DNA of 43,795 bases, taken from IMG/VR virus record IMGVR_UViG_3300047678_000242, positions 1 through 43,795 of that record; one strand, written 5' to 3'. Positions within the stretch are counted from its first letter, which is position 1. The number at the start of each line of letters is the position of its first letter. The notes under the pieces were generated by a model. The model was given only the letters and a program-made list of their open reading frames with translations. It searched no databases and had not been told where the DNA came from. Position numbers and translations under genes: made by a program. This DNA comes from a virus. Of the stretch, positions 1-6,182 are shown in pieces.

Positions 1-2
1 TA

Positions 3-695
3 TTGCCGGTGATCCAGCCGCTCCTGGCCAAGGAAGGCACGGCCAGCGGCAACGGTTTCCAGATCATCGTGCGCACCACGCCCGCCAATCTGGCGCAGAT
101 CCGCCAGGTGGTCGCAAGCCTCGACCGGGCGCCGCGCCAACTGGTGATCCATGTGCGCCAGACTTTCGGCGCTGCCGGTGCTGCCAGCGGTGTGGGCGCG
201 CAGGTGACCCTGTCGCCCGGCGACAGCGGCGCACGCGCCAATTTATGGAACAACAGTGGCACCGCGCAGGACAACGTGGGCCAGCAGGTGCGCGTGCTGG
301 AGGGGAACCAGGCCTACATCAACACCGGCACCAGCACGCTTGTGACCCAACGCACCGTCACGCGCACCGTCGGCGGCACCGTCACCCAGGAATCGGTGGT
401 GCCGCGCGACTACAACACCGGTTTCCATGTCACCCCGCGGATCAATGGCCAGACGGTGTTCCTGGACATCGGCGCGGAGCGCAACACCCCGCTGGGCGCC
501 AATGCAGGTCTTGGCAAGGGGGCCGCGAGCGTCAACCGCGTGGTCTCCACCGTGAGCGGCAGGCTGGGCGAATGGATCGAACTGGGCGGCGTCAACCTGG
601 CGCAATCAGCCGAAACCTCCGGCGTGCTGGCGCGCTCTTCGGACGCCGGTTCGCAGGAACGGCGCGTGCTGGTGCGTGTCGAGGAAGTGAAATAG
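3..695 (+). CDS. Secretin-type short-domain (NolW-like) protein, 5' truncated by the window
   Basis: The frame is open from the window edge, so the true start lies upstream. The first ~55 visible residues (PLLAKEGTASGNGFQIIVRT, then a QIRQVVASLDRAPRQL stretch) resemble the N1/short domain of type II/III secretion secretins. The C-terminal part (GFHVTPRINGQTVFLDIGAE) resembles the opening of a secretin-like beta domain, but no full secretin barrel follows. It ends 1 nt before pgsA, so the two are probably co-transcribed. Family assignment is moderate; the exact function in the host is unknown. Confidence 0.6.
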   Translation: MPVIQPLLAKEGTASGNGFQIIVRTTPANLAQIRQVVASLDRAPRQLVIHVRQTFGAAGAASGVGAQVTLSPGDSGARANLWNNSGTAQDNVGQQVRVLEGNQAYINTGTSTLVTQRTVTRTVGGTVTQESVVPRDYNTGFHVTPRINGQTVFLDIGAERNTPLGANAGLGKGAASVNRVVSTVSGRLGEWIELGGVNLAQSAETSGVLARSSDAGSQERRVLVRVEEVK

Positions 696-696
696 C

Positions 697-1275
697 TTGC
701 TAGAACCCCGCATCAACATCCCCAACCTGCTGACCTGGCTGCGGATCCTGCTCATACCGCTGGTGGTGGGCGTGTTCTACACCCCCGATGCCTGGCTCGA
801 CGCGACCGACAAGAACCAGTTGGCCACCTTCATGTTCGTGCTGGCGGCGGTGACCGACTGGCTGGACGGCTGGCTGGCGCGCAAGCTCGACCAGCAGTCC
901 GCCTTCGGCGCCTTTCTCGACCCGGTGGCCGACAAGCTCATGGTCACCGCGGCGCTGGTGATCCTGGTGCAACTGGGGCGTTGCGACAGCATCATCGCGC
1001 TGGTGATCATCGGGCGCGAGATCGCCATCTCGGCCCTGCGCGAATGGATGGCCCAGCTCGGGCGGGCCAGGAGCGTGGCCGTCAACGCGCTGGGCAAGAT
1101 CAAGACCATCGCCCAGATGGTCGCCATACCGCTGCTCCTGTTCCACGACAACTTCATGGGCCTGTTCGAGGCGCGCGTGCTGGGCGAATGGTTCATCTGG
1201 GGCGCGGCCCTGCTGACGCTGGTGTCGATGGTGTGGTACATCAAGGCCGCCTTCGCGCCCACTGATGAAAGTTGA
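697..1275 (+). CDS. pgsA: CDP-diacylglycerol--glycerol-3-phosphate 3-phosphatidyltransferase
   Basis: Membrane enzyme that makes phosphatidylglycerophosphate from CDP-diacylglycerol and glycerol-3-phosphate, the committed step to phosphatidylglycerol and cardiolipin. The CDP-alcohol phosphatidyltransferase signature DG-x2-AR-x8-G-x3-D-x3-D is fully present (DGWLAR ... GAFLDPVADK, residues ~53-75). The rest is made of hydrophobic helices. Length (192 aa) is normal for PgsA. The start is TTG at 697, because no ATG lies before the conserved N-terminus (NIPNLLTWLRILLIPL). The stop overlaps the -35 box of the downstream tRNA promoter. pgsA next to tRNA-Gly and tRNA-Cys is a common host arrangement. 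Confidence 0.95.
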   Translation: MLEPRINIPNLLTWLRILLIPLVVGVFYTPDAWLDATDKNQLATFMFVLAAVTDWLDGWLARKLDQQSAFGAFLDPVADKLMVTAALVILVQLGRCDSIIALVIIGREIAISALREWMAQLGRARSVAVNALGKIKTIAQMVAIPLLLFHDNFMGLFEARVLGEWFIWGAALLTLVSMVWYIKAAFAPTDES

Positions 1276-1302
1276 CACACCCCCTGCGGCTTTTGCTATA
1301 CT
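1272..1302 (+). promoter_or_regulatory. Sigma-70 promoter for tRNA-Gly
   Basis: TTGACA (1272-1277) and TATACT (1297-1302) are separated by 19 nt, slightly long. The mature tRNA-Gly starts 15 nt after the -10 box. The -35 box overlaps the pgsA stop codon. Confidence 0.7.
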
Positions 1303-1316
1303 AGCTTTCTGTCAAG

Positions 1317-1392
1317 GCGGGAGTAGCTCAGTTGGTAGAGCGCAACCTTGCCAAGGTTGAGGTCGCGAGTTCGAGCCTCGTCTCCCGCTCCA
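1317..1392 (+). tRNA. tRNA-Gly (GCC)
   Basis: A 76-nt cloverleaf with a GCGGGAG/CTCCCGC acceptor stem, D-arm AGCTCAGTTGGTAGAGC, anticodon GCC (1350-1352), T-loop TTCGAGC and encoded CCA end. It is an ordinary host gene. Confidence 0.97.
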
Positions 1393-1404
1393 TGGTTCAA
1401 CAAG

Positions 1405-1433
1405 GGAAAGTCACTACATGACTTTCCTTTTTT
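1405..1433 (+). terminator. Rho-independent terminator after tRNA-Gly
   Basis: A 9-bp perfect stem (GGAAAGTCA / TGACTTTCC) with a 5-nt loop is followed by six T. It separates tRNA-Gly from tRNA-Cys, so the latter probably depends on read-through or its own weak promoter. Confidence 0.85.
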
Positions 1434-1473
1434 GTTTGTGCCATGATCGTAAGCGCCATCGTGTGGCCCCGGC

Positions 1474-1547
1474 GGCGGAGTAGCAAAATGGTTATGCAGC
1501 GGCCTGCAAAGCCGTGTACGCCGGTTCGATTCCGGCCTCCGCCTCCA
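1474..1547 (+). tRNA. tRNA-Cys (GCA), prophage integration target
   Basis: A 74-nt cloverleaf with a GGCGGAG/CTCCGCC acceptor stem, anticodon GCA (1506-1508), T-arm CCGGTTCGATTCCGG and encoded CCA. Its 3' 47 nt (1501-1547) are duplicated at the far end of the prophage, so integration left this copy intact. Confidence 0.97.
1501..1547 (+). repeat. attL core (tRNA-Cys 3' half)
   Basis: Identical to 42256-42302 over 47 bp. The identity begins in the 3' part of the anticodon stem-loop region and ends at the CCA; bases before and after differ between the two copies. Confidence 0.95.
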
Positions 1548-1583
1548 ACAGAATCAAATACTTAGCGGCGTGAAATTCGCTGC

Positions 1584-1615
1584 GTTTCGCCAGAATGGCG
1601 AAACAGTTTCGCCAT
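1584..1615. repeat. GTTTCGCCA arm-like repeats, left end
   Basis: GTTTCGCCA at 1584-1592, its inverse TGGCGAAAC at 1596-1604 (a 9-bp inverted repeat with a 3-nt centre) and GTTTCGCCAT at 1606-1615. The same 9-mer appears twice near the right end. This position relative to att is what is expected of arm-type integrase or excisionase sites. Confidence 0.6.
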
Positions 1616-2073
1616 CAGGACGATTGTGCGGCCCAGGCCGAGCGCATTTGTTCGTCATCAGGCCGGCCCGCCAGCCAGTGCGCATAGGCCGGCCCGTCGA
1701 ACGCCGCCAGGTCTGCCAGTGGCTCGGTGGCTACCAGCTCGGCCATCACCGAGCAGTGCGGACGCCAAAGCCACGGCTCGCGTCCCGCCAGGCTCATCCA
1801 ATCCTCCACCCGGCTGTACCACACCAGCGCGATGCCGATCGGCTCGCCATGGGCCGCCTGCGCGTCTTGGATGGCCGCACGCGCGGTCTGGAGCGCCTGC
1901 GCGCGCCATTCCACTAGCTGGACCATCCGGTCAGCCACGTCGGCCGGCACCTGGCGTTGGCCGGACTCCCATAGATTCCACGCCCGCTCGGACGCCTCGC
2001 CGACGAGCGCTGCCGCCTCCGGGCGCGAGAAAAACAAAAGGCGCCGTAGCGCCTCCAGCTCGATGCCGGTCAT
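1615..2073 (-). CDS. YdiL/DUF1870-family regulator, Aca2-like
   Basis: 152 aa. Residues 1-55 (MTGIELEALRRLLFFSRPEA, then an ERAWNLWESGQRQVPADVAD stretch) match the helix-turn-helix pattern of the YdiL/DUF1870 family: an ELQALR-type first helix, then a W-x-x-W-E-x-G core and a P-x-D-V turn. Anti-CRISPR-associated Aca2 repressors belong to this family. The later part (VEDWMSLAGREPWLWRPHCS, then a MAELVA stretch) also aligns with the family's second half. A ~25-residue C-terminal tail is extra relative to typical 115-125 aa members. It starts directly after the stop of the upstream 102-aa gene, so the pair is translationally linked. Expected role: autorepression of the operon from the palindrome at 2435-2452. 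Family match is fairly sure; the Aca role is inferred. Confidence 0.7.
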   Translation of the reverse strand: MTGIELEALRRLLFFSRPEAAALVGEASERAWNLWESGQRQVPADVADRMVQLVEWRAQALQTARAAIQDAQAAHGEPIGIALVWYSRVEDWMSLAGREPWLWRPHCSVMAELVATEPLADLAAFDGPAYAHWLAGRPDDEQMRSAWAAQSS

Positions 2074-2382
2074 CTAGATCTCGATCTCGAAATGTGCCCC
2101 GCCGATGTTGCTCCAGCCCGCGAAAGCGGCCTGATGGCCAGCACGCTCGGCTTCTTCCCACCGATCAATGATGGCGCAGTCCAAAAATGACGATCCTGCG
2201 GGCAGTGGAGATTCACCGTAGTGAGTGAAAACGCGCATGTAATCGGCGTAAGCCTGGGCCACTTTGCCCTCTCCGCCAAGGGCGGCCTCAAGCGCTTCGC
2301 AAAAACGTTCGGTGGCGGCCTGCCGCTCGTCGGCGGTGACGCCGCGCAGATTGGTGAGGGTGGCGCTGTAGGTGGTGGTCAT
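2074..2382 (-). CDS. Unknown 102-aa protein; candidate anti-CRISPR
   Basis: No family is recognised. The protein is small and acidic (ends GAHFEIEI), with a helical first half (VTADERQAATERFCEALEAA) and no membrane segment or signal. A GGGAG ribosome site lies 6 nt before ATG. It is the first gene of a two-gene operon whose second gene is an Aca2-like regulator abutting it without a gap. In known loci, small unrelated proteins in exactly this place are anti-CRISPRs. The operon sits alone between attL and the integrase, a usual place for accessory genes, and has its own promoter. The function is inference from position only. Confidence 0.5.
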   Translation of the reverse strand: MTTTYSATLTNLRGVTADERQAATERFCEALEAALGGEGKVAQAYADYMRVFTHYGESPLPAGSSFLDCAIIDRWEEAERAGHQAAFAGWSNIGGAHFEIEI

Positions 2383-2430
2383 GCTGATCTCCCGGGGAGG
2401 TCGGTCTGCACTATTGCTGACCGTGAAATC

Positions 2431-2459
2431 ATTATGTTCCGAATTCGGAACAATGTCAA
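2431..2459 (-). promoter_or_regulatory. Promoter with embedded 18-bp palindromic operator
   Basis: Read on the minus strand: TTGACA (2454-2459), exactly 17 nt, then CATAAT (2431-2436). The perfect palindrome TGTTCCGAATTCGGAACA (2435-2452) fills the spacer and touches the -10 box, so a bound dimer would exclude RNA polymerase. It drives the 102-aa gene and the Aca2-like gene, and the latter is the natural candidate repressor. Confidence 0.75.
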
Positions 2460-2496
2460 CGATTATTTTTCAACTTTCGATTGAGCGGCGCAACAA

Positions 2497-3579
2497 TTAG
2501 CTTTTACGTCTCAACGCACTAACCCGCTCCCCCCGCCGCTCCCGCACATAGTCGGCCGTCATGGCCTCTGTGCTGTGCCCGAGCAGCTTTCGCGCGCTGG
2601 CCATCGACTCGCTGTCGGTGGCGGTCTTGGCGCGCAGATCCCGCAGCTGGAACCGTGTCCACGGTTCGCCCTTCGACAGCGCCTCGGCCTCGGCCGCTGC
2701 CCGTGCTTTGTCGAACTGGCTGCGAAAATACCCGAACTGTTTCAACGGCTGGCCCGACGGGTCGGCCACGATCGTCATGCCCACCACGCCGCGCGCGCGG
2801 ATGCGCTCCAACAGCGTGGCCAGCTCGCCGGCCACCTCGATGCGCAGCTTCGCGCGCGTCTTGCCCTGCTGCACCTCCAGCGCGCCCTCGCGAATGTGGT
2901 CCCAGCGCATCTTGCGCACGTCGGCGGGGCGCTGGCCGGTGAGGTAAGCCAGGTCGAGCACGTCGCGCACCACCGGCCCGGCGTGCTTGTACACGCGCGC
3001 CAGGTCGGCGTCGCTGACGTAAATGTCGCGCGACTCGTTCACCTTCATCTGCCGCAGGATGCCGGCCAGCGGATTCGGCGCTGTCATGTAGCCGCGCGCA
3101 CGTGCCCAATTGCACACCACCGACAGGTACTTGAGTTCCTTCTTGCCCGTCACCTGGCTGGAGCGGTCGTCGAAATAGCGCAGCATGTGCTCGGGCCGCA
3201 GCGCGTCGATGGTGGCGGCGCCGAACACCGGCTCCAGCTTGGCCCAGTACTTGGCCCGGTCAGCCAGCGTGCGCACCGATAGGCCGCTTTTCGCGCGATT
3301 CTCGGCCCATTTGAGGTACCGAGCGTGCACGCCCGTCACCGAGCGCTCGTCGGCCGCCAGCGGCGCCTCGGCGCGCGGCTTGCCCTCGAGCGCGGCCCAC
3401 TGGATTTTGGCCTGCGTGAGATCCGAGCCCAGCGGCGTGAGCTTACGTTTGCCAGCGGCGTCGCGCGGGTGCTCGTAGAAGAAATACTCGCGCACCACCC
3501 CGCGCCTGGTCGTGCGCGATCGGCGCACCATGCGGCGCGGTAGGTCGGAGTGGGCGAGTTTGGGCGCGGCCATCGGCAT
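2497..3579 (-). CDS. int: Phage tyrosine-recombinase integrase
   Basis: 360 aa. The N-terminal ~60 residues are basic and arm-binding-like. A core-binding domain follows, then the catalytic domain: Arg in YLTGQRPADVRKMRW, an L-R-D-L-R-A box (Arg in place of the more common His of HxxR), KLLGHS with its His, and the nucleophile Tyr in MTADYVRERRG near the C-terminus. It catalyses recombination between the 47-bp tRNA-Cys core and the bacterial site. It is the last gene of the long leftward operon, 1 nt after the DUF4224 gene. The start is the first ATG; a second ATG two codons later is possible. Confidence 0.93.
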   Translation of the reverse strand: MPMAAPKLAHSDLPRRMVRRSRTTRRGVVREYFFYEHPRDAAGKRKLTPLGSDLTQAKIQWAALEGKPRAEAPLAADERSVTGVHARYLKWAENRAKSGLSVRTLADRAKYWAKLEPVFGAATIDALRPEHMLRYFDDRSSQVTGKKELKYLSVVCNWARARGYMTAPNPLAGILRQMKVNESRDIYVSDADLARVYKHAGPVVRDVLDLAYLTGQRPADVRKMRWDHIREGALEVQQGKTRAKLRIEVAGELATLLERIRARGVVGMTIVADPSGQPLKQFGYFRSQFDKARAAAEAEALSKGEPWTRFQLRDLRAKTATDSESMASARKLLGHSTEAMTADYVRERRGERVSALRRKS

Positions 3580-3580
3580 A

Positions 3581-3802
3581 TCATGCCACCTTATCGAAAG
3601 CGGGGAAGGTCACTCCCTGCTGGCCGTTCGTCGGGTCGACGCCTGCCAGCTTCATGCGCACATACCAGCGGCCCACAATGGGCTCTCCGGCGGCGTTCAG
3701 GGTGTAATGCCACCGCACGGCGTTCAGCCACTCGATGATCGCGCCTTTATGATGTCGGCCGGCGATCTCGCGCAGCTCGTCTTGAGTGAGGGCTTCGGTC
3801 AT
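3581..3802 (-). CDS. DUF4224 family protein, possible excisionase/integration accessory
   Basis: 73 aa. The opening LTQDELREIAGRHHKGAIIE, then the WLNAVRWHYTLNAAGEPIVG stretch fits the DUF4224 pattern (LT-x-x-E-L, a helix-turn-helix-like segment, then G-x-P-x-V). Such proteins commonly precede phage integrases. It ends 1 nt before the integrase start and overlaps the reverse transcriptase stop by 4 nt, so it is co-translated with both. A directionality-factor role is plausible from position but is not shown by sequence. Confidence 0.7.
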   Translation of the reverse strand: MTEALTQDELREIAGRHHKGAIIEWLNAVRWHYTLNAAGEPIVGRWYVRMKLAGVDPTNGQQGVTFPAFDKVA

Positions 3803-5202
3803 GTCCGATACGCCTTGGTGAGATCAGCATCAACGCAATGCCCACGCGCCCGCACCAAGTTCGCCAGCCGCGCCCGGTCGACGTGGCTGGCCGGCACCTG
3901 ACGCAGAAGGCCGAAGTAGCTGTTGGCCGATGTGAAGACATCCTCGGCCGGCATGGTGGCCAGGCGCTGCAGGCCGGCACGCACGGTGCGCCGGCGGGTG
4001 GTGTGGTGCCATGGCTTGATCAGGTGGCCAACGAAGTCCACGCCGCGCTCGATCGGCTGCAGGATGGTCTTGCGCGGGTTGAGCTGCAGGTGCAGCTCGC
4101 GCGGCAACCAGGTGGTGATGTCGGCCAGCCAGGCGTTGAGCTGCTGGGGCGACTCGTGCAACAGGATGAAGTCGTCGACGTACCGGATGTAATGACGCAC
4201 CTGCAGGCGGTGCTTGACGTGCTGGTCGAGCGCATCGAGCAGCACGTTGGCGAAGAACTGGCTGCTCAGGTTCCCGATCGGCAGGCCATGGTCAGCGGAC
4301 TGAGATCTCAAGCGCTTGTGCGGCGGTACCAGTGCGAGCTGGCGGGCACGGCTCTGCAGGTGCACGTCGGGCCGGGGATCGTGAAACAGGATCGTCTCGG
4401 CCAGATCCATCCACCATGGCTCATGGATGCGCCTGGCCAGCAGGCCGCGCAGGATGGCCTTGTCGATCGAGACAAAGAAGTTGGCCAGGTCGCACTTGAG
4501 GTACCACGCCGGCCTGCGCCAGTTGGCAGTGATCGAGCGGATTTTCGCGGCCAGGCGGTTGCCGGCGTACAGCGTGCCGCGGCCGGGAATGCAAGCGCAC
4601 GAGTCAGCAATGAATCCCGCGTGGAAGCGCGGCGCGACGTGGTTGTACAGCAGGTGGTGCACGATGCGGTCGACGAACGGTGCGGCCCACACTTCGCGTG
4701 GCTTCGGCCGGGTGATGACAAAGCAGATTGAGCGGCCGGGCGCGTAAGTGCGGTCCTGCAAGGATTGATACAGCCGCCACAAGTTGGCCTCCTGGTGCGC
4801 CTCGAAGGCGCGCGCGGAGGGCGTCGTGCGCTTGTGCTGCCGACAATCAATGTAGGCCTGCACAAGGGTGCTGAAAGAAAAAGCAGCATGGGAAGAAGGC
4901 GCTTTCGTCTGCGGACGAGCACCACCGGATACTCGTTGTCCTTGTGGTTGTTGTTCTGGTTGCCGTTGTTGAAGCTCTGCAGCCAGGCCCACGAGTCGTT
5001 GCCGGCGTTCTGCGTCGATCACACTATCCACGTCGTCCGGCCGAAGATCCGGAGTGCGATCGATCAGCGGGGAAACTGCGCCGGACGCGGCCTGGCCAGA
5101 GAACAGCGAAAGCTGGCCAGCGGTATCCGTGGTGCGCATGTCGGTGGCCACCTCATTTTCCAATGCGGTGGCCAGCGGTGTGACCAGATGAAAATCAGGC
5201 AC
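3799..5202 (-). CDS. Diversity-generating retroelement reverse transcriptase
   Basis: Copies the template-repeat RNA into adenine-mutagenised cDNA that replaces the variable repeats. Motifs counted from the GTG at 5202: motif A Asp in YLKCDLANFFVSID (~238), the DGR-type motif 4 GLPIGNLSSQ (IGxxxSQ rather than QGxxxSP, ~306-315) and catalytic YVDD (341-344), then a thumb with HLQLNPRKT. The conserved RT fold begins near residue ~108 (FSFSTLVQAY, ~4880). The frame before that runs through the template repeat (residues ~62-100). The GTG at 5202 overlaps the avd stop by 8 nt, which suits translational coupling. The only later start before the RT core is a GTG at 4863 without a clear ribosome site. 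The RT identity is secure; the N-terminus is uncertain. Confidence 0.92.
   Translation of the reverse strand: MPDFHLVTPLATALENEVATDMRTTDTAGQLSLFSGQAASGAVSPLIDRTPDLRPDDVDSVIDAERRQRLVGLAAELQQRQPEQQPQGQRVSGGARPQTKAPSSHAAFSFSTLVQAYIDCRQHKRTTPSARAFEAHQEANLWRLYQSLQDRTYAPGRSICFVITRPKPREVWAAPFVDRIVHHLLYNHVAPRFHAGFIADSCACIPGRGTLYAGNRLAAKIRSITANWRRPAWYLKCDLANFFVSIDKAILRGLLARRIHEPWWMDLAETILFHDPRPDVHLQSRARQLALVPPHKRLRSQSADHGLPIGNLSSQFFANVLLDALDQHVKHRLQVRHYIRYVDDFILLHESPQQLNAWLADITTWLPRELHLQLNPRKTILQPIERGVDFVGHLIKPWHHTTRRRTVRAGLQRLATMPAEDVFTSANSYFGLLRQVPASHVDRARLANLVRARGHCVDADLTKAYRT
4908..5018 (-). repeat. DGR template repeat (TR)
   Basis: On the minus strand this segment matches the ends of both target genes but carries nine AAC codons at the variable positions (QNAGNDSW, then FNNGNQNNNHKDNEYP in the target frame). 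Compared with VR1 it differs at 10 sites and compared with VR2 at 7 sites; every one is an A in TR on the RT-coding strand. It lies between avd and the RT core, the usual TR place, but here also inside the extended RT reading frame. Confidence 0.95.
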
Positions 5203-5599
5203 GGCCAGGATCGCCTTGACGGTCCTGGAACAGACCCGGTTGCTGGGGTGCGCCCCGTTCCTTCTCCGACCGCCGCCACCCGTTGGCCTGCATGCCGATC
5301 GACTGGGTGCGGCCGATGATCCTGGCGTAGTGGGCCGGCGGGATGTAGCGCTGGTCCCGGCAGATCCGCGTCAGGAGTTCGATCACTTCCAGCCGCTCCA
5401 GGAGCTGCAGCAGGTGCGGCTCTTTCTCCTGCGCCATGTTGGCCGCGCGGACGTGGAGGTCAAGCTCGATGCAGGCGTCGATGATCTTCTCGCCGAAAAC
5501 GCGCTTGGCGTCCCGGCGCATGTTCAAGATCACGTCACCCGCTGCGCTCAGCAGGTCATAGCAGTCTGCGTAAATATCGAGGGCGGTGTGGAGAGCCAT
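5195..5599 (-). CDS. avd: DGR accessory variability determinant (Avd)
   Basis: 134 aa, mostly helical. The pattern (IYADCYDLLSAAGDVILNMR ... FGEKIIDACIELDLHVRAAN ... ERLEVIELLTRICRDQRYIP) is that of the Avd four-helix bundle, related to 23S rRNA intervening-sequence proteins. The last ~20 residues look disordered. Avd forms a basic pentamer that binds the RT and the TR RNA and is needed for mutagenic homing. It stands between the VR1 target gene (36 nt upstream) and the TR/RT, the canonical DGR order. Confidence 0.9.
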   Translation of the reverse strand: MALHTALDIYADCYDLLSAAGDVILNMRRDAKRVFGEKIIDACIELDLHVRAANMAQEKEPHLLQLLERLEVIELLTRICRDQRYIPPAHYARIIGRTQSIGMQANGWRRSEKERGAPQQPGLFQDRQGDPGRA

Positions 5600-5635
5600 G
5601 CTGCGAAAAGCCTCAAAAATTATCGAATGAACGAA

Positions 5636-6151
5636 TCAGCGAATGGGTACTCTGCGGACGAGCACCACCGGATACTCGTCGTCCTTGTGGTTGAGGTGCT
5701 GGTAGCCGTCGTAGAAGCTCTGCAGCCAGGCCCACGAGTCGAGGCCGGCGTCCTGCGTCGAGGTCCAGTGCCATTCCTTCTGGTAAGCGTCTGAACAGTT
5801 CGCGAAAGCGATGCGAGCCTCCCGGCGCGAGGCGATGTAGTAGTCGCGGTGCCCCTCGCACTCGACCAGGGTGGCGCGGCTGGCGATCTCGCTGCCGGCA
5901 TCGCGCATGGCCAGCGTGTTGGCCATGCCGTCGAATTCACTCTCCGCGGCCTTGACGTTCTTGAGCGGACCCCATTTGCCCTTGATGAAAATGCCGGGCG
6001 GTTTCACCAGGCAGTAATCAGGCTGGCCGGGCAGGCCCTTGACGATGCCCAGCAACACGCCGCCCTGGCCAGGCCACTCGGCGCCTATCCGCGGCGTGAT
6101 CATCCGCTCGACATTTTCCGGCCGCTGCGCGGCGGGTTTTGCTCGTGCCAT
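5636..6151 (-). CDS. DGR target protein 1 (C-type-lectin-like, variable C-terminus)
   Basis: 171 aa from the ATG at 6151, which has an AAGGAG site 6 nt upstream. A short N-terminal part leads into a DUF1566/formylglycine-enzyme-like C-type lectin fold (AMRDAGSEIA ... HRDYYIASRREARIAF ... EWHWTSTQDAG). The C-terminal ~37 residues are VR1 (LDSWAWLQSFYDGYQHLNHK, then DDEYPVVLVRR). It is clearly a paralogue of the next target gene (TLAMRDAGSEIA versus TVAMAEAGSEVA). No signal peptide, lipobox or tail-protein domain is visible, so its location and ligand are unknown. Upstream in-frame codons overlap the neighbouring gene's VR and are not needed. Confidence 0.88.
   Translation of the reverse strand: MARAKPAAQRPENVERMITPRIGAEWPGQGGVLLGIVKGLPGQPDYCLVKPPGIFIKGKWGPLKNVKAAESEFDGMANTLAMRDAGSEIASRATLVECEGHRDYYIASRREARIAFANCSDAYQKEWHWTSTQDAGLDSWAWLQSFYDGYQHLNHKDDEYPVVLVRRVPIR
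5651..5761 (-). repeat. DGR variable repeat 1 (VR1)
   Basis: Aligns without gaps to TR 4908-5018. It has ten substitutions, at the sites matching TR 4937, 4951, 4952, 4955, 4961, 4967, 4970, 4999, 5000 and 5009, all at TR adenines. Eight of nine AAC codons are changed (to Asp, Leu, Tyr, Asp, Tyr, His, Leu, Asp). The GC-rich 3' end of the repeat (initiation-of-homing side) is unchanged. Confidence 0.95.
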
Positions 6152-6182
6152 GAAATGCTCCTTCAATGATCGAATGGGTGAA

